A stretch of 27,218 bases of DNA, from the IMG/VR virus record IMGVR_UViG_3300020122_000109, positions 1-27,218 of that record; one strand, 5' to 3'. The position numbers and the translations under genes were made by a program. Positions 18,874-26,721 of the stretch are shown in pieces. Below the pieces are notes generated by a model. It was not told the DNA's origin. It searched no databases and saw only the letters and a program-made list of their open reading frames with translations. Numbering within the stretch: the first letter of the stretch is position 1; each line of letters opens with the position of its first letter. This DNA is from a virus.

Positions 18874-20040
18874 GTGTTCACGGTCGACCAGCTCTTGACC
18901 AAGACGACGACCGAGGCCGTCGAGCAGCAAATGTACGACTACATGGCCGCGGCTGGGCTCTCGACCACGGCCTGGCTCCCGTTCTCGCCGCTGCGCACGC
19001 TCGTCCACGTCTTCGCGATCCTGCTCGCGATCACGATCAACATCGTCGTCGACATCGCGCGCGCGGGCTTTCTCTCCACCGCGAGTGAGGACGGCCTCAC
19101 GCTCACGTCGGCGGAGGTCTACAACGTCGCGCGCATCGAGGCCACGTTCGCGACCGGGACTAACTGCCTCGTTCTCAACAACGCCGGCGGAGGGATCTAC
19201 CACTTCGACCCAGACGAGTTCGTGGTCAAGAACACGGTCACCGGAAAGACGTACCGGAACACGAGCGTGATCGACGTCGGCGCGCTTCAGGTGGGTGTGC
19301 TCGTCTCCCTGCGCGCGGACGAGGTCGGCTCAGCGTCGAACGCGGCCCCGGGTCAGATCACGACCCTGGTCACGGTCGCCAACGGCGTGACCTGTACGAA
19401 CACCGGGACGGTAACGGGGCAGGACGCCGAGATCGACCAAGCGCTCCGCGACCGCGACCTCGACAAGCTCGGATCGCTTTCTCCCGACGGCGCCAAGGGC
19501 GCATACGCGTTCGTCGCCAAGACGCCGACCCTGAACGGGGGCGTGGCGATCAACCGCGTTCGAATTCCTCCACCGCCCGGCGACGGCACGCTCCTGGTGA
19601 TCGTCGCGAACCCGCTCGGCCCCGTATTGGCCGGTGACGTCGCACTGGTGCAGGCCGCGATCGACCTCCTCTCGACGCCCGAGACTGTGACCGCGACCGT
19701 GGTCAGCGCCGCGGCCGCGCCGCAGAGCTATTCGATCACGGTCTGGGTCCCTCGGCGGACGGGGCTGACCTTCGCCGACGTAACGGCGATGACCCGCGCA
19801 GCGATCGTGAACTACATCAACGCCCTGCCGATCGGTGGGCTCGACATCGGGACCGGCAACAAGATCCCGTGGCGTGCCGTCATCGGCGCAGCGGAAAACG
19901 CCTCGCCCGACAACGGCGCGACGCACCCGGTCGAAGCTGCGCAGCTCCTCTCCGAGGTCGACACGACGCTCGCGAGCAACCAGGTGGCGACGATCGACGC
20001 GCTCTCGATCACGGTCCTCACGATCCTTACGGACGACTGA
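18874..20040 (+). CDS. Baseplate wedge protein J-like
   Basis: The 388-residue product matches baseplate J in size and place, directly after the gp25-like gene. The N-terminal helices hold a hydrophobic stretch (H-V-F-A-I-L-L-A-I-T-I-N-I) followed by A-R-A-G-F-L-S-T-A-S-E-D-G-L-T-L, a region that in J proteins carries the A-x-G-x-x-L motif. Beta-rich middle strands (G-G-G-I-Y-H-F-D) are followed by V-T-N-like and G-P-V-L-A-G-D-V-A segments. The C-terminus has alternating strands (Y-S-I-T-V-W-V-P) and a helix-strand end. J subunits form the wedge ring with gpI. GTG 18874 has AAGGGGG nine bases upstream. Confidence 0.75.
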   Translation: MFTVDQLLTKTTTEAVEQQMYDYMAAAGLSTTAWLPFSPLRTLVHVFAILLAITINIVVDIARAGFLSTASEDGLTLTSAEVYNVARIEATFATGTNCLVLNNAGGGIYHFDPDEFVVKNTVTGKTYRNTSVIDVGALQVGVLVSLRADEVGSASNAAPGQITTLVTVANGVTCTNTGTVTGQDAEIDQALRDRDLDKLGSLSPDGAKGAYAFVAKTPTLNGGVAINRVRIPPPPGDGTLLVIVANPLGPVLAGDVALVQAAIDLLSTPETVTATVVSAAAAPQSYSITVWVPRRTGLTFADVTAMTRAAIVNYINALPIGGLDIGTGNKIPWRAVIGAAENASPDNGATHPVEAAQLLSEVDTTLASNQVATIDALSITVLTILTDD

Positions 20041-20043
20041 CCC

Positions 20044-20856
20044 ATGGCCGACCTCCTCCGCGTTCGCGACGTAGTGCGCAAGTTCCTGCCGCAGTGGATG
20101 CTGGACCGCGTCGCGGCCGGTTTCACGGTCGGCTTTCGGTACATCTACGTCTTTGCGTTGATGTGCGATCTGTTGATCCAGTTCGCGCTCGAGGGCATTT
20201 TTCTCAAGTTTCCAAGTCTGGCGCCGAGCGCCGCGCTCGACAAGATTGGGCAGAACCGACGGATCCGCCGTGGACTCGCGGATTCGGACGCGAGCTATCG
20301 CGCGCGCCTGCTCCTCTGGATCGACTCGTGGCGGCGCGCGGGTTCCGCGTACGCGATCATGCAGCAACTCCGCGCCTATCTCGGCGTCGCGGGGACGATC
20401 CGGATCGTCAACGCGAACGGAACCTGGTGGACGCTGAAACCCGACGGCACGTTCGAGCGCGTCGTCACGCTCCCGACCAAGAATTGGAACTGGGACGGCA
20501 ACGCGGCGTTGTGGGCCCGCTTCTGGGTGGTGCTTTACGCCGCCGACTACGGCTGGACGAGCGACGGCACCTGGGGAGACGGAGCCGTGTGGGGCGACAA
20601 CGGCCTGGGGTGGGGCCTAGGAAACTTGAGCTGGCAAAGTGTTCTAGACCTGCGTGGTATAATTTCAGACTGGAAGTCCGCGGAAAGCGTGTGCAAAAAC
20701 GTGCTGATCTCGTTCGACCCTAGTTTCCCGGCCCCGACCGATCCTGCCGGCGCACCCGAGCCCGACGGCACTTGGGGCTCGTTCTACAAGGTCGTGGCGG
20801 GGGTCGCCGTGCCCGCGCGTGACGCGCGCTTGCTCTACTGCGCGGGGGCCGAATGA
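20044..20856 (+). CDS. Tail protein I-like (baseplate wedge to fibre link)
   Basis: The 270-residue product follows J and precedes fibre genes, the position of gpI. The N-terminal part is helical (L-L-R-V-R-D-V-V-R-K-F-L-P-Q-W-M). A domain rich in Arg (R-R-I-R-R-G-L-A-D-S-D-A-S-Y-R-A-R-L) follows, then Trp/Asp/Gly-rich beta repeats including W-N-W-D-G-N-A-A-L-W-A-R-F and D-G-T-W-G-D-G-A-V-W-G-D. The Arg-rich L-x-x-W-x-x-x-W segments are common in gpI-like proteins, which connect the wedge to fibres. An unusually AT-ending codon stretch near 20620-20665 coincides with a perfect extended -10 sequence. The stop overlaps the next ATG. Confidence 0.6.
   Translation: MADLLRVRDVVRKFLPQWMLDRVAAGFTVGFRYIYVFALMCDLLIQFALEGIFLKFPSLAPSAALDKIGQNRRIRRGLADSDASYRARLLLWIDSWRRAGSAYAIMQQLRAYLGVAGTIRIVNANGTWWTLKPDGTFERVVTLPTKNWNWDGNAALWARFWVVLYAADYGWTSDGTWGDGAVWGDNGLGWGLGNLSWQSVLDLRGIISDWKSAESVCKNVLISFDPSFPAPTDPAGAPEPDGTWGSFYKVVAGVAVPARDARLLYCAGAE
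20655..20663 (+). promoter_or_regulatory. Consensus extended -10 sequence inside the tail I-like gene
   Basis: TGGTATAAT is a perfect extended -10. It shares the 13 bases GACCTGCGTGGTA with the internal element at 6916. Codons around it are A/T-ending, unlike the gene's norm. It lies about 190 bases before the fibre gene start at 20853. Confidence 0.4.
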
Positions 20857-21674
20857 GCTCGCCCTATACGCCGATCCCTGCCGCGGGTACGTGGGCGACG
20901 GCCACGTTCCCGACCGACGGCGACAACAAGAACGTCGCGAGTATTCGCGTCGGGCTGGAAGCACTCGCAGACAAGCTGTTCCGGATGCTGGACCGGGCCG
21001 GAGGGCACATCACAGGCTCGGTGTTCTTCGACAACGGATCGGTGCTCGAGCTCGACGACGGGACGGCACTGGTGTTGACGCCGGTCGGCACCTTCGCCTC
21101 GTACCGCTTGTTTCAAGCGCGCGGCGGTCTGACGATCGACACGGCGGGCACGTTGGACTGCCAGCGGCCCGCCAGTTTCACGGGCTCAACGTTGCAGGGC
21201 GGTGGAACAACCAGCGTCACGTTTCAGAAGGACGTGACGTTCTCGAGCGGAACCGATCTGTTCGAGTGCGCGGGCCCCGTCCGATTTGACAGCACGTTGG
21301 TTCAAGTCGGCGACGCGACATTTTTCGGCCTGATCAAGTCCAGCGGAACGGGACACATTCGCCAACGTACAGCCTTCGGCGTGACCCTCGACGCGGACCA
21401 CCCGACGGCCACGATTGCGGATGCGGATCGGTGGCTGATTACTGGTCTGGGCGCGAATCGCACCTACACATTCAAGAACACAGGCGCGGCGCTGGGTGAC
21501 GTGATCGCGCTCGTGGTGAGCGGCGCGTCGGGCCACAACGTCGTCGTCAAGCGCGACGACGGGACGACGTTGATCACGCTCCAAGACGACGCGATCACCG
21601 GACACGTTTCGGGCGTGGAGCTCTGGCACAACGGCACCAACTGGCAAGTCGGCCTGGTTTCGGTGAACCCATGA
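20853..21674 (+). CDS. Tail fibre or collar protein
   Basis: ATG 20853 overlaps the preceding TGA, giving 273 residues. A short N-terminal region (P-Y-T-P-I-P-A-A-G-T-W) probably attaches to the baseplate. A helix follows (G-L-E-A-L-A-D-K-L-F-R-M-L-D-R), then long Gly/Thr/Ser-rich beta repeats of the kind in trimeric fibres. The last about 70 residues end in W-H-N-G-T-N-W-Q-V, a pattern like the ends of the decoration and spike proteins. The protein is probably a fibre shaft or the base on which the large spike sits. The stop overlaps the next start (ATGA). Confidence 0.6.
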   Translation: MSSPYTPIPAAGTWATATFPTDGDNKNVASIRVGLEALADKLFRMLDRAGGHITGSVFFDNGSVLELDDGTALVLTPVGTFASYRLFQARGGLTIDTAGTLDCQRPASFTGSTLQGGGTTSVTFQKDVTFSSGTDLFECAGPVRFDSTLVQVGDATFFGLIKSSGTGHIRQRTAFGVTLDADHPTATIADADRWLITGLGANRTYTFKNTGAALGDVIALVVSGASGHNVVVKRDDGTTLITLQDDAITGHVSGVELWHNGTNWQVGLVSVNP

Positions 21675-24600
21675 CCGCGCCCTGGCTCGACATGCTCATC
21701 GGGCGCGCGCTCCGTGCGCTCGGGACTCCAGTCACGCGCCGGACCGCCATCAACTTCGGGACCGGGTTCACGGTCACGGACGACCCCGCGAACGACCAGA
21801 CCACGATCACCAGCGCGGGGGGCGGTGGCGGAGGAACGGGAAACCAGATCGTTGCGACCCAGGCCGCGCTCAAGGCCTTGCACGCGGTCGACCTCGCGGA
21901 CGGCCAGGCATTCACGGTCAAGAGCACCAACAAAGTTTGGCTGTGGTCGGCGACGACGGGCGCGACGCTCGCCGGCGACGACCTCACGATCACGCAGCTC
22001 ACGGAAACCCTGACCGCGAACGCGGGCCGGTTCTACCCGGCGACGGCGGGCGTTTCGGTGCCGAACATGGCCGCGCTCCGGGCCGCGACCTCGGGCAAAA
22101 CGGATTCTACCGTCTTGCAAGGGTTCTACGCCGCGAGTGACTGGGGCGAAGGACACTTCGATTGGAACGCTGCCTCGAGCGTCGCGGACGACGGCGGGAC
22201 TGTGATCGCGCCCACGGGCGTCGCGACGGGCCGCTGGATTCGCCGTGTCGCGGGCCACAGGATCAGCGTGAAATGGTTCGGCGCCAAGGGCGACGGCACG
22301 ACCGACGACCGCGCGTCGATCCAGTTGGCGGTCGCGTACGCCGTCGCTCACACGGTGCAGGTCCAGACGCCGTCGATCAACCCGTATCAAACGACGCGCG
22401 GGATCGAAATCTTCTTGCCGTCCGGTGACTACGTCATCGGTTCCGCGAGTTCGACGCCCGGCGCGATCGGCTACAACCACGGGATCGAGCTCCCGGGCGC
22501 GCTCACGTTCGTGGGCGAGAACGGGACGAACATCCTGCCCGCCTGGAAAGCGGTCACGTTCGACAACACGACGGACACGTTCACCTGCAACGGCCACGGC
22601 CTCGTCGCGGGCGACCGCGTGACTGTGTACGTGCCGAACGGCGGGACGGTGCCTGCGGGCTACGGCGCGAACCACTGCTACTTCGTTCGCGCGGGTGTGA
22701 CCGCGAACACGTTCACGCTCTCGGCCACGTCCGGCGGCGCGGCCGTCAATGTGACGAGCAACGGCGCCAGCGTACGGATCGCGCGCGCCATCGCGCCAAT
22801 CCGCTGGCAACGGCGCCTCGGGCTGATCAAACGGATTCAGTTCGTAGGCGGGTTCGACGCCATCGCCATGTGCGGCGACACGATCAACTACGGGACGTTC
22901 GGCGCGTTCTTCGGTTCCAACTGCGAGGCGCGGATCGAGGACTGTCGGTTCTACTACCAGGCGGGTCCTGCGATTTGGCAGGACATGACCCTTCACGACG
23001 CGACGACGGGCAACTACCGAACGATCGACCCGATCTCGATCAAGGACTGCCTGTTCCAGGGCGCGTGCGCATTCTGGGGCGCCTCCGACAAGCTCACGTT
23101 CACCAACTGCGTTTTCGAATGGGATCAGCTCGCGATCTCCACGGACTCGGACGCCAACCTGCCCACGCAGTGGCGAACGTCCGACAACCTGCCGCTCGGG
23201 TGCATCAACTCGGCCGACAACGTGTTCCTGGAACACTGCTTCATTGAACCGCTCGGCGCGGGTGGTGGCCAGATCTGGCCGCCTCGGCTCGCGTTCGCCG
23301 TCGGGTCGGGCGACTGGCATTTCAACGACACGATCTGGGGCGAAACGAACGGCTGTTTCATCCGGTCGAAGTCGGCTCCGACCTACCAAGGAATCGGGTA
23401 CGCGGCCGTGAGCCTCTCCGGCGCGACTGGCAACCCGCCGTTGATTGTGAAGGCCGATCGCATGCTTGTGGCGTGCTCGTCCAAGAACCTGTTCGAGATC
23501 TACGAGCAACCGCCGAAGTCGATCGAGCTCTCGAAGTTCTACACCGTCAACACGAACTCAAGCTACGGCGTCTGGCTGAATTCGGACGTAGATCTTGCCG
23601 TCATCGCGAAGACGCACGCGCTCAACTTGGTGCTCCACTCGGACGTCTACCCGTCGGATTTCTTCCGATTCCGGCAAAGCACAGAGGCGAACGGGTTCAC
23701 GGCCGTTGGCGGCAACCCGACCGGCGAGCCGATCAGCACGTCCGCGAACATCACGAACGTGTCCGCGCGCTTCGAGCAGTATCACCAGCACCGCGACCCG
23801 CGGCACGCGCAGGGCGGGAACTTCCCGCAGAACAACCTGTGGTTCGATGGCCAGTACAACATCACGGGCGGGCAGGTCACGGCCGCGAACACGGGCGTGG
23901 TGTCAACCGCGAACGACACGACGTTCGGATTCACGCTCACCAAGTACACGTTCAGCGCGAACCCGACGACTTGCATCTTCGGCTTCACGTCCGACAACTG
24001 GGGCGCGAGCATGCCCGCGGGCGTGTACTACTTCGACTTCGACCTCAAAACCGATTTCGAGGGAGAGCGCCTCGAGCTCTCGTACACGTACAACGGGACG
24101 CAAAGCACGGTCGAGGCGTCGAGCGTGGTCGGCGCGGGCGGTTTCCGCCGGTACGGGTTCGCGTTCTACTTCCCTGGCATCAGTGGCGGAGACACATTCA
24201 CTTTCCAAGGGGCGATGCACGTCCCCGCGAACGGGAGCGTGACCGCAGGCCGATTCCAGATCGTCCCCGGCCGCAAGCCCGCACCCTACCACCTGCCCGT
24301 GGACAGCGCCTCGGCCCCGACCAAGAATCTCGTCGGGTCGCGCCAGCCCATGCCGTATTTCGCGTCCGCCGCGCCTGCGTCGGGGCGGTACCAAGAAGGC
24401 GACATCGTCTGGAACAACAACCCGACGGCGCTCGGCTCTTTCGTCGGGTGGGTCGCGTACACCAACGCGATCACCAGCGGTACGCCGACCTTCGGTGGGT
24501 TCGGCGCGCTCGGAACTGTCTCGGGCGACGCGACGGACACCTACGTCAACGCGCCGGGCGCGAGCGGGCACGTCAAGATCCGCAAGAACGGGATCGGGGG

Positions 24601-25189
24601 CACGGTCCACACCACGGTCGGCGACGACGCGATCGTGACGACCGGCTTTCTACAGCCGAACTCGGGTGGTTTCGGAGTCGTACTCGGCGGTGTCGCGGGC
24701 AACCTGAACAGCTTCGGGGCCATCGGGTTCGGGATCAGCACGAACCCGAGCACCACGAACTTCTCGATGCTGGGCGACGGAACAAATACATACCTCAACG
24801 CGCCGGCGGGCGGTGGTTTCATCCTGCTCGGGTGCGGCGGGTCCTCGCATCAAACGCTGGTGCTCGCCCAGACGTACTGGAAGCGCCTCATGCCGTCGTA
24901 CATCGCAGCGACGGCGCTCGGAAACTTCGCCGGAGGCGGGTCGGCCGGGTCGGCCGCCGCGACCGTGGATGGGTTCGAGTCGATCACGATCAACCAAACC
25001 ACGGCCGGGCAGTCGATCTCGATCCCGGACCCGACGAACATCGGCGGCTACTCGAAACCCGTGGCCGTGAGCAACGTCGGATCGCAGGCCTTCGCGCTGA
25101 CCGGGACGGGATTGTCGATCGCGGCCGTCGCGCCCGGGACAACCGCCCTGCTTTTCTGGACGGGCGCAGGTTGGAGCAAAGTTTCCTGA
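21671..25189 (+). CDS. Large tailspike with pectate-lyase-like beta-helix
   Basis: This 1172-residue gene is the largest in the window. Residues 1-110 are a baseplate-binding and Gly-rich linker region (A-G-G-G-G-G-G-T-G). Near residue 200, V-K-W-F-G-A-K-G-D-G-T-T-D-D is the hallmark of the Pectate_lyase_3-type head that opens right-handed beta-helix tailspikes. It is followed by many short strands with N, G and D turns, the expected helix coils. Such spikes often cleave or bind surface polysaccharide. The active-site residues cannot be named from sequence alone. The last about 350 residues are distinct beta-rich domains, perhaps for trimerisation and receptor binding, ending in W-T-G-A-G-W-S-K. 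The stop is TGA 25187-25189. Confidence 0.75.
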   Translation: MTAPWLDMLIGRALRALGTPVTRRTAINFGTGFTVTDDPANDQTTITSAGGGGGGTGNQIVATQAALKALHAVDLADGQAFTVKSTNKVWLWSATTGATLAGDDLTITQLTETLTANAGRFYPATAGVSVPNMAALRAATSGKTDSTVLQGFYAASDWGEGHFDWNAASSVADDGGTVIAPTGVATGRWIRRVAGHRISVKWFGAKGDGTTDDRASIQLAVAYAVAHTVQVQTPSINPYQTTRGIEIFLPSGDYVIGSASSTPGAIGYNHGIELPGALTFVGENGTNILPAWKAVTFDNTTDTFTCNGHGLVAGDRVTVYVPNGGTVPAGYGANHCYFVRAGVTANTFTLSATSGGAAVNVTSNGASVRIARAIAPIRWQRRLGLIKRIQFVGGFDAIAMCGDTINYGTFGAFFGSNCEARIEDCRFYYQAGPAIWQDMTLHDATTGNYRTIDPISIKDCLFQGACAFWGASDKLTFTNCVFEWDQLAISTDSDANLPTQWRTSDNLPLGCINSADNVFLEHCFIEPLGAGGGQIWPPRLAFAVGSGDWHFNDTIWGETNGCFIRSKSAPTYQGIGYAAVSLSGATGNPPLIVKADRMLVACSSKNLFEIYEQPPKSIELSKFYTVNTNSSYGVWLNSDVDLAVIAKTHALNLVLHSDVYPSDFFRFRQSTEANGFTAVGGNPTGEPISTSANITNVSARFEQYHQHRDPRHAQGGNFPQNNLWFDGQYNITGGQVTAANTGVVSTANDTTFGFTLTKYTFSANPTTCIFGFTSDNWGASMPAGVYYFDFDLKTDFEGERLELSYTYNGTQSTVEASSVVGAGGFRRYGFAFYFPGISGGDTFTFQGAMHVPANGSVTAGRFQIVPGRKPAPYHLPVDSASAPTKNLVGSRQPMPYFASAAPASGRYQEGDIVWNNNPTALGSFVGWVAYTNAITSGTPTFGGFGALGTVSGDATDTYVNAPGASGHVKIRKNGIGGTVHTTVGDDAIVTTGFLQPNSGGFGVVLGGVAGNLNSFGAIGFGISTNPSTTNFSMLGDGTNTYLNAPAGGGFILLGCGGSSHQTLVLAQTYWKRLMPSYIAATALGNFAGGGSAGSAAATVDGFESITINQTTAGQSISIPDPTNIGGYSKPVAVSNVGSQAFALTGTGLSIAAVAPGTTALLFWTGAGWSKVS

Positions 25190-25211
25190 TCACGAAAGGT
25201 TGACGATTCCC

Positions 25212-25790
25212 ATGAAAAATCTAGGGCGAATGGTTCTCACGATCGTAACGCTGGTCTGCCTCGTCGGCGTCGCAGGCGCCGTGCTCCCGAGCGGCCCCGG
25301 CCAGACGGACATGGCACACAGCAAGTCCGTGGTGGTGGCGTCGGACCAGGTCGTGCCCGCTGCCTCGCCGGACCACTCGACCGACGCGACGTTCACTCTT
25401 GCCGTGTGGGTCACCAACAACGGAAGCGCCAACGTTACCGGGGTCCCCGCTACCGCGAACGTCCTCTTGACCGAGAACGACCCCAACACGACCTCGCCGG
25501 CCGCTGCGCGCGTCGTGCGGGTCACTGCCAAACGTGGCGGAACACAATTCATGGGTGGCGGATTTTGGAGAGGATTCACCAACGGCGTCGGGACCTCGAT
25601 CGTGGTTCAGCCTTGGTATTTCGACGACACGCTCGCAACCTGGATCAAGTTCGGTCCGGCGGTCACGATCACGAACTCTACAACGAACTTGACGGCCGCC
25701 GTGACGATGGGAAACATGGCCGGCGCGAAGTTCTTCCTACAGATTACGACGGTCACGGGCGCGACCGCCCTGGGATACGACTACCAGTGA
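25212..25790 (+). CDS. Signal-peptide-bearing hypothetical protein after the tailspike
   Basis: From ATG 25212 the product has 192 residues. It begins with M-K-N-L-G-R-M, a hydrophobic core V-L-T-I-V-T-L-V-C-L-V-G-V and A-G-A as a likely cleavage site, so it should be exported or membrane-anchored. The mature part is Thr/Val/Asn-rich beta sequence, similar in character to fibre domains. The AAAGG at 25195-25199 lies 12 bases before the ATG, which is longer than ideal. A TTG at 25200 would spoil the signal start. It lies between the spike and lysis genes. It could be a secreted adhesin-like or lysogenic-conversion protein. No family is recognised. Confidence 0.6.
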   Translation: MKNLGRMVLTIVTLVCLVGVAGAVLPSGPGQTDMAHSKSVVVASDQVVPAASPDHSTDATFTLAVWVTNNGSANVTGVPATANVLLTENDPNTTSPAAARVVRVTAKRGGTQFMGGGFWRGFTNGVGTSIVVQPWYFDDTLATWIKFGPAVTITNSTTNLTAAVTMGNMAGAKFFLQITTVTGATALGYDYQ

Positions 25791-26041
25791 AAAGTCGGCG
25801 GCCTTCCACGACAGAGCTCCTGCGCGAGCTCGCGACTCGACCCGCCATGAACGGCGGATTCGCAAAGCTCGCAGCCCAGCAAGACGAGCAGTGCGAGCGC
25901 TTGAAAACGCTCGAGGAGCGATTCGACCGCTGGGACCGCTGGGGGCGCTGGATCGTGGGCGCGGTCGGAACCGTGGCGGTCTCCGTGATCGGGCGGATGG
26001 TTGTGGACCTGGTTTCTCACCTCCAGGTGTCGCTACACTGA
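25787..26041 (+). CDS. XhlA/holin-associated-like membrane protein
   Basis: GTG 25787 overlaps the preceding TGA, giving 84 residues. The first 45 residues are charged and helical (L-L-R-E-L-A-T-R, then E-R-L-K-T-L-E-E-R-F-D-R-W-D-R-W), a likely coiled coil. Residues about 55-78 (W-I-V-G-A-V-G-T-V-A-V-S-V-I-G-R-M-V-V-D-L) are one transmembrane helix near the C-terminus. That coiled-coil-plus-C-terminal-helix layout is typical of XhlA-type holin partners. It sits directly before a small hydrophobic gene and the endolysin, so a lysis role is likely. Confidence 0.6.
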   Translation: MKSRRPSTTELLRELATRPAMNGGFAKLAAQQDEQCERLKTLEERFDRWDRWGRWIVGAVGTVAVSVIGRMVVDLVSHLQVSLH

Positions 26042-26043
26042 CG

Positions 26044-26052
26044 TGGTAAACT
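26044..26052 (+). promoter_or_regulatory. Extended -10-like element before lysis genes
   Basis: TGGTAAACT followed by AG ends 7 bases before ATG 26060. The AGGGA inside the spacer is too close to the start to be a good ribosome site. Confidence 0.55.
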
Positions 26053-26059
26053 AGGGACC

Positions 26060-26245
26060 ATGAATCCCACCACTCTCCGAAGTCTTCTCACGTTCGGGGC
26101 CGTCGCCGCGGGCTCCGCGGCTCAAATGCCCGGTGTCAACCCGATCCTCGCGCAAGCCCTCGTGGCGGTGGCGGGGTTCCTCGCCGGCTGGGCCCACATG
26201 CAGAAGCCCGGCGCGGACGTTCCGCCCGCTCCTCCGACGGCCTGA
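26060..26245 (+). CDS. Small holin-like membrane protein
   Basis: The 61-residue product begins after the promoter-like element. It has a weakly hydrophobic N-terminal region (L-L-T-F-G-A-V-A-A-G-S-A-A) and a clear membrane helix near residues 28-46 (I-L-A-Q-A-L-V-A-V-A-G-F-L-A-G-W-A). It ends in a Pro/Ala tail. Two possible helices joined by a P-G-V-N-P turn fit a short class II-like holin. Its neighbours are an XhlA-like protein and, downstream, an endolysin. Holins open the inner membrane at the end of infection. The TGA is immediately followed by the ATG of the next gene. Confidence 0.55.
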   Translation: MNPTTLRSLLTFGAVAAGSAAQMPGVNPILAQALVAVAGFLAGWAHMQKPGADVPPAPPTA

Positions 26246-26494
26246 ATGCGCCCCCTGGCACTTTCCACCGCCCTGGTTTTCGTGGCCTGCGGCGGGTCGC
26301 TCGCGCCAAGCGCCTCGTCCGCCGAGGTAGAGCACGCCTGCGAACGCACGCTCGCGAATCTGCGCGCCGACAAGGCCATGGGGTTCTCTTGCGAAGCAGC
26401 GAAGGCGCGCGCGGCCAAGGCCGAGCCGCTCTGCCCGGTCTCGTTCTCGTGCCCGGACGCTGCAACGCCGAATTTGGACGGCGGTGTCCAATGA
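26246..26494 (+). CDS. Small putative lipoprotein in the lysis cluster
   Basis: ATG 26246 follows the holin-like stop without a gap, giving 82 residues. M-R-P-L-A-L-S-T-A-L-V-F-V-A-C-G-G is a signal sequence with a lipobox-like F-V-A-C, Cys at residue 15. Four further Cys occur in the mature part (E-H-A-C, F-S-C-E-A, P-L-C-P, F-S-C-P), so disulfides are possible. A lipoprotein among lysis genes could be an outer-membrane spanin subunit. It lacks the usual Pro-rich Rz1 composition, and no separate inner-membrane spanin is obvious. I rate the lipoprotein call higher than the spanin idea. Confidence 0.5.
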   Translation: MRPLALSTALVFVACGGSLAPSASSAEVEHACERTLANLRADKAMGFSCEAAKARAAKAEPLCPVSFSCPDAATPNLDGGVQ

Positions 26495-26721
26495 GCGTTG
26501 TCGACCAGCTCGAAAACCCGGACGTCCTCGCGGCCGCGGCCGTGCTCGCGGCGCTCGCTCCTCCGCCGTACGGCCCCGCGCTCGCGGCCGCGATCAAGCT
26601 CGCCGAGTCGTGGATCCGCGCAGGTAAGTCGGTCGAGGAAATCAACGCGATCGTCGCGCGGTACTCCGTCGAGGCGCAAGCGCTCGCGGACAGTTGGAAC
26701 GCGCCTACGAACCCCGGATGA
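26491..26721 (+). CDS. Small helical hypothetical protein before endolysin
   Basis: ATG 26491 overlaps the preceding TGA, giving 76 residues. The N-terminal part includes an Ala/Leu/Val-rich stretch (V-L-A-A-A-A-V-L-A-A-L-A-P-P-P-Y-G-P-A-L-A-A-A) that is moderately hydrophobic. It could be a weak membrane helix or a helical hairpin broken at P-P-P. A charged helix follows (V-E-E-I-N-A-I-V-A-R-Y). It overlaps the endolysin gene at ATGA. A role in lysis or endolysin regulation is plausible from position only. Confidence 0.5.
   Translation: MSVVDQLENPDVLAAAAVLAALAPPPYGPALAAAIKLAESWIRAGKSVEEINAIVARYSVEAQALADSWNAPTNPG

Noticed and set aside
21464-23509. 681-codon minus-strand frame
   Set aside because: Antisense shadow of the fibre and tailspike genes, rich in Arg, Asp and Val, produced by GC-ending codons.
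23473-25203. 576-codon + strand frame inside the tailspike
   Set aside because: Out-of-frame Arg-rich shadow of the tailspike C-terminus.
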